64,000 nucleotides of DNA from Wyeomyia smithii (lineage: Eukaryota > Arthropoda > Insecta > Diptera > Culicidae). The DNA is taken from contig NC_073696.1 in the NCBI RefSeq assembly GCF_029784165.1, positions 177,065,825 to 177,129,824 of the forward strand. Reading direction: 5' to 3'. Position numbers and translations under genes: made by a program. This document shows positions 59,836 through 64,000 of this stretch, piece by piece; the stretch's first letter is position 1; each line of letters opens with the position of its first letter. The notes under the pieces were generated by a model. The model was not told where the DNA came from. It made no database searches and saw only the letters and a list, made by a program, of their open reading frames with translations.

Positions 59836-62800
59836 TTGTTTACTCTTCACGGTTTATATGAAAATACATTTCGCTTTTTGACTGCTTGCTTTCACATTGT
59901 ATTATTCAAGTTTTCTATTTTTCTTCAAAAAAGTTTTGGTCATTTGGTTGTTCTTTCGGTTGTTTATCGAGGCATTGAACCCAGTTTCAGTCGTTGAGTG
60001 TTCTCACTACGATTTGCAAATTGATTGATGGTAAAAATTTTTTATTTCTTTTATGTATAATAATTTTGAATCATGTATCATTTTATTTGTATATCCTGTT
60101 TTTTGTTGTACACCATAAAATATTCATTTAGCACAGCACAATATGCATAATAAATTATCAGTCATAAAACAAGTTATTGAAAAGTCGAATAGCATACCAC
60201 CCATGCACATACTCGAGTATATTTTATCCATTTAAATTGAAAAGAAATTAGCAGAGCTCCAGTTACTATTGCAGCTGATCACACTTATTCGTATAGGATA
60301 TCGTCATAAATTTTCTTACAATGAGCATACGTACACCGTGACATTATACACACATTGTTGCAACGTTTTATGTATTATCGTTTTATATTCCCTTTGCGAA
60401 AGACGATGAACGGTAGACAAGGCAAAAATGTTGGATGACCTCAAAATTAACACAGCATTCCACACTCAACACAACTGGTTGGTCCCGCAACGCAAACCAC
60501 CACCATTTGTCGCTAGCCGCGTCATCATGAACATCGTCATCATCATCATTTTGTCTGCATCTTAGTCACTGTCAGTATACTTAATCATTGAAAAAGAAGA
60601 TCGCACAAATAGGAAATATGTTTAAGTCACCATCGCCAAATTACCTCCAGTGATGTTTGCGAGTATATAAAGTATATATTGAAACTTTATTAGAAACCTG
60701 AAAAAAAAAACAGCATACTTGTAAACTCTGCCGAATGAGCAGTAAAAAGAGTCAAGTAAGCAAGCCTAATGCTTATTATAGCCATGTCGATGACTTTGGA
60801 TATCTTCAATCAATATGTCACATTTTGTTCTGACGACAAAAGTATGTTCGATCGAGTGTGTTCGATGGTGTTGGTAAGCTATTGTTCCTGGCATAATTGT
60901 CCCAACAAGCTAGTCATCGTATGGTATCTTGACTGGAATGTACAACTAGAATTTTTAAGATTTGTTGCACTAACAGCCGACTGTTGGGTCAAGTTGCTGA
61001 CAGACTTTTGCCCTACTCCACGTAGGAACACTATTGGACTTGGGACATTAACGCACACTGTGGCTACGTACGCAGCAGGCGCAACCGTATTAGCGGTAGG
61101 TTTAATTCCGTTACTACTATTTATTTCGACATAGCCGACCTCGCTGGTAATTGAACTCAATAAAAAAGGTATGTGCCTGCGTGTGACGCGGGAACATAAC
61201 ATTCAACTTCAAACCTATACAACAGACCTGCCGAAAACCACATAGAGAGAATAACACCGACACCTAATAGTCCTATGAACGAAAATCATACAACCATTCG
61301 AAGAAAATACAGTTAGCAGAAACCTATCTAGGTACAAAAGAAAGTTTTACGGGCAGAAAAATTTAGTGAGATTGGCACATTTGCGAAGGAAAAACTGTTT
61401 GTTTTTATTTTTTTACATTAGAAAATTTAGCAAACAACTATTTATTTCTACTGTAACGAAAAGTTGCTTGAATTACTACTTGAACTTTTGAAGAAGCCAC
61501 CCCAATGATAACATATCGCTTCGTACAGTCCAATAAATATTTTTGGATTGAATCTCAATGAACGAAAGTTGATTACATGCATCGTATTGATAGCGACCTG
61601 CTTTGAACCTCATTAAAATGTGATAATAAACAGTCACTTTCATGAAATTTAACCTAACGCTTGCGGTATTCACCCAACATTACCTGCGTGCCCTGTAGCA
61701 AATTCCAATATTTCTGAATGGCCTCGCTGCCCCGTTTGCCCTACATGAACCATCGTCATCGGATAGCTCGCTCGCTTTGCACGTTGGTTAGTATATTTAT
61801 TAGTGTGCGAGTTTTTGTTTTATCTTTTCTCGATGGAACCAGCCGCTTACAAAGATGAGACGTGAAATAAACTCTAAGGCAGTTGTTGAACAACCTCCAA
61901 GCGTGTTATATCCCCTTAGTTCGAGTGAACGTATAGTGACCGGTTATATAGACAGGAAGTACCGTAGGTGGCAGGCAGGAAGTAATGACACAGGAGGTAC
62001 GATTTCGCAGTAAAGAAAGAGCAAGAGAGGAAGAATACCGAATACCACTGAACAGAAATATTACGTTGATTCGCGTTGACGAAGCTGAACGAAATAACAA
62101 TTTCATGCGGGTTTCAGTCGGAGAGCAAATGAAACAACTAAGTTTCTTTATTTTCACGCACATTTTGACAAATAGGAAAGCATAATCGCAAGCAGAGTAA
62201 GGAGATCTTCATTGATGCGTACTATAACGCATCCAATGGTCGTGGTTTTGACTCAACCTGCGCTGCACCAACTCTTCAGTCGCTTCGTAACGTGCCTAGT
62301 AGTTGCGCCTAAAATCGCACGCGCTGCTCGATGAGCGTGACAAGCAAACTAAAACCTGCCTGAACCCCGGTTTTACTAGGCTCTCTATCAGTCATATAAC
62401 CTAGGCGGACGACGAGTGTCGCTTGGGAAGTGAAAATGTATATGTTCACGTGGGATGTGTGTTAGTTGGTTGCCTTGCAGACAAGTAGTAGTGCGGTTGC
62501 CGTTCTGGAATGTTTCTTCATCTCCATCCGATTCATCCAGATCATCAACACCAGCTCTCGGAGATCACAGCTTTTCCTGTTCGAGATGCGAAAGCTAGCG
62601 GATGTGCGCCAATGGAACCGGAGCTTTGGTTGAGAAACGTCACGACTAATAATCGCTGTCAGGATCCTGTAAAGTTCCCAGACTGGCTAAATGGCTTATG
62701 TTTAGTGGTGCGATTGGACACCAAAATATACCCGGTTAAACAAAGTTGATTGGATTACGGTGCTTGTGTTTCCTTCAATTCACGTACACTTTCTATTTTC

Positions 62801-64000
62801 GGCTGATTGTGTCAGATTTTTGCAGTTGATCGAAATAGTTTCTTTTTGACAGTGAAGTGCTCAATACGGGACAAAAAAAAACTTGATACCCTCAGCTACG
62901 CTTTTATATGTGTGCTCTTTCATATAATTGAAGTTAATTGAAAGTTTGACTTTTGCGCTTGGTGATGCATTGATGATGATGCTTGTGTGCCTAGGCTAGG
63001 TGATTCCCCCGGGTGCCCTCACAGTTGAATACAAGTTAAATTTGGTAGCTGACAAAATCGTGATGAAACCTGGGACTGGAATCAAGTCAAGTGTGAGACA
63101 CTTGTTGAAGTTATGTGCGATATAATATGTATGTATCTAGTCACGGGTGGGGTTGAGCCGAACAGTTACAATCTTATAAAGTGACAGTAAAACGAATATC
63201 TTCACCTTCATCGATGGAGGCAGTTACCAGGTACTTTACACGTTTTGGGCTATCCGTTCCGAGGACTGCCAAGTAGCAGACGAAAAAGGCTATAAGCACG
63301 TGTTTCCCATTCCCTACATATGAACCAGAACGACAAAATCGGCAACACTGGAGCATTGCCAGACGCCATCAGCTGTGCATCATCAGCTCCATCAGGTATA
63401 CTTATGTAAGCGCAAAAACCGTTTTAATTATATTTTTTATTTATAAACCAATGTTCAAACGAACTTTGTTGTCACGTTGAATGAAAGGAAATATTTATGA
63501 GGGGACGAATACAGTGCGGATCTAGGTGCCACTAGAGTGATTGTGTAATGCGACTGCAAACTCACACCAACAAACTAAATGTGTTTGAAACAAGGAATTC
63601 AAAGTTATTTTTCGTTTGAAACCAGCGAGCTGATAACATTGTGAATTCCCATTTGTCCAGCAATCTCTTGAAGTTAGACAGCAACGCAATGCGAGTAAAA
63701 CTAAAGTATTTCCGCAGGGACATGAGAATGCGATAAGCTTTAATGTTTGGTTGTGTAAATTCGGTGAATCTTATCAGTTCGATATTGCTTAAGAGCACAT
63801 AATTTAGTCTCCAGAAGAATTTCGATGACGTCAATTTGTGTTCTCCAATGTGGTTCTTCATTCATTGACATTTTACACTTTAGCTATGAACTTTGTGTTT
63901 TTTGGGCATGCCTTTCTGTAGCATGACCAGCGCTATAAGGTAGAACATTTTCCTCTATTCAACATTACCAGAAGAAAGTATTCTGGCATATATTACATTG
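59836..64000. other. Intergenic with GC-richer patches (61690-62180, 62200-62760, 63120-63380)
   Basis: These patches differ in composition from the flanks and carry short open frames: 62510-62749 forward, with ELWLRNVTTNNRC, and 63174-63356 reverse, with a hydrophobic HVLIAFFVCYLAVLG stretch. I recognise none of them. They could be first exons or regulatory DNA of a gene beyond the window edge. Confidence 0.25.
60880..61080 (+). repeat. Possible very degenerate SINE-like copy
   Basis: CCCAACAAGCTAGTCATCGTATGG at 60901-60924 resembles the head of the SINE copies, and the following GC-richer 150 bases vaguely follow the body. The open frame here (60769-61134) has no recognisable domain. Weak support. 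Confidence 0.25.

Noticed and set aside
60769..61134. 121-codon frame as a membrane protein gene
   Set aside because: Hydrophobic by chance, no recognisable family, and it overlaps a SINE-like stretch.

Overview
This is a eukaryotic nuclear window, AT-rich and dominated by transposable elements. Genes are interrupted by GT-AG introns, and there are no operons or bacterial-type signals. The coding genes are metazoan. The retrotransposon remnants and tRNA-related SINEs look like families I know from mosquitoes, so a culicine mosquito is the best guess. That placement is inferred from memory of those families, not from a search.

Two conserved protein-coding genes can be assembled exon by exon on the + strand, head to tail. 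The first is a mitochondrial sulfide:quinone oxidoreductase (six exons, 10679-15912, 444 aa), complete from targeting peptide to stop and with both redox cysteines. The second is seipin, the lipid-droplet/ER membrane protein (four exons, 16852-18506, 336 aa). A third, unrecognised two-exon gene lies on the - strand (34721-35403, 205 aa). A possible - strand promoter with a TATA box and three CCAAT boxes lies at 7470-7860, but the body it would serve is not recognisable.

Layout: 1-10.6 kb is intergenic, with a LINE endonuclease remnant (2.35-3.56 kb), a broken pogo-like transposase (4.29-4.69 kb), a SINE plus hairpin element and a degenerate 21-bp minisatellite. From 10.7 to 18.5 kb lie the two genes; intron 2 of the first holds a 1.5-kb Tigger-like element. 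From 18.7 to 24 kb there are hairpin MITEs, an 84-bp piggyBac-like MITE and a long AT microsatellite. From 24.2 to 28.9 kb there are two RTE-type LINE remnants with a SINE between them. A near-perfect TTACTTG array occupies 30.6-31.2 kb. From 34.7 to 49.6 kb there is the small - strand gene and many DNA-transposon relics, several with exact target-site duplications, including a hAT element nested in a Tigger-like element. From about 49.9 to 58.4 kb runs a giant heptamer satellite of four related units, with higher-order duplications. It is closed by a 1.24-kb inverted-repeat element, beyond which the array briefly resumes. The last 4 kb are intergenic, with GC-richer patches that could be 5' exons or regulatory DNA.

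The most notable feature is the heptamer system. Every array keeps a strict 7-bp period, and the units (TTTTAAC, TTTTAAG, TTTTTAC, TTTCAAC and the distant TTGTTAC) are linked by single-base steps. Long open frames across these arrays are an arithmetic artefact of stop-free heptamers, not genes.
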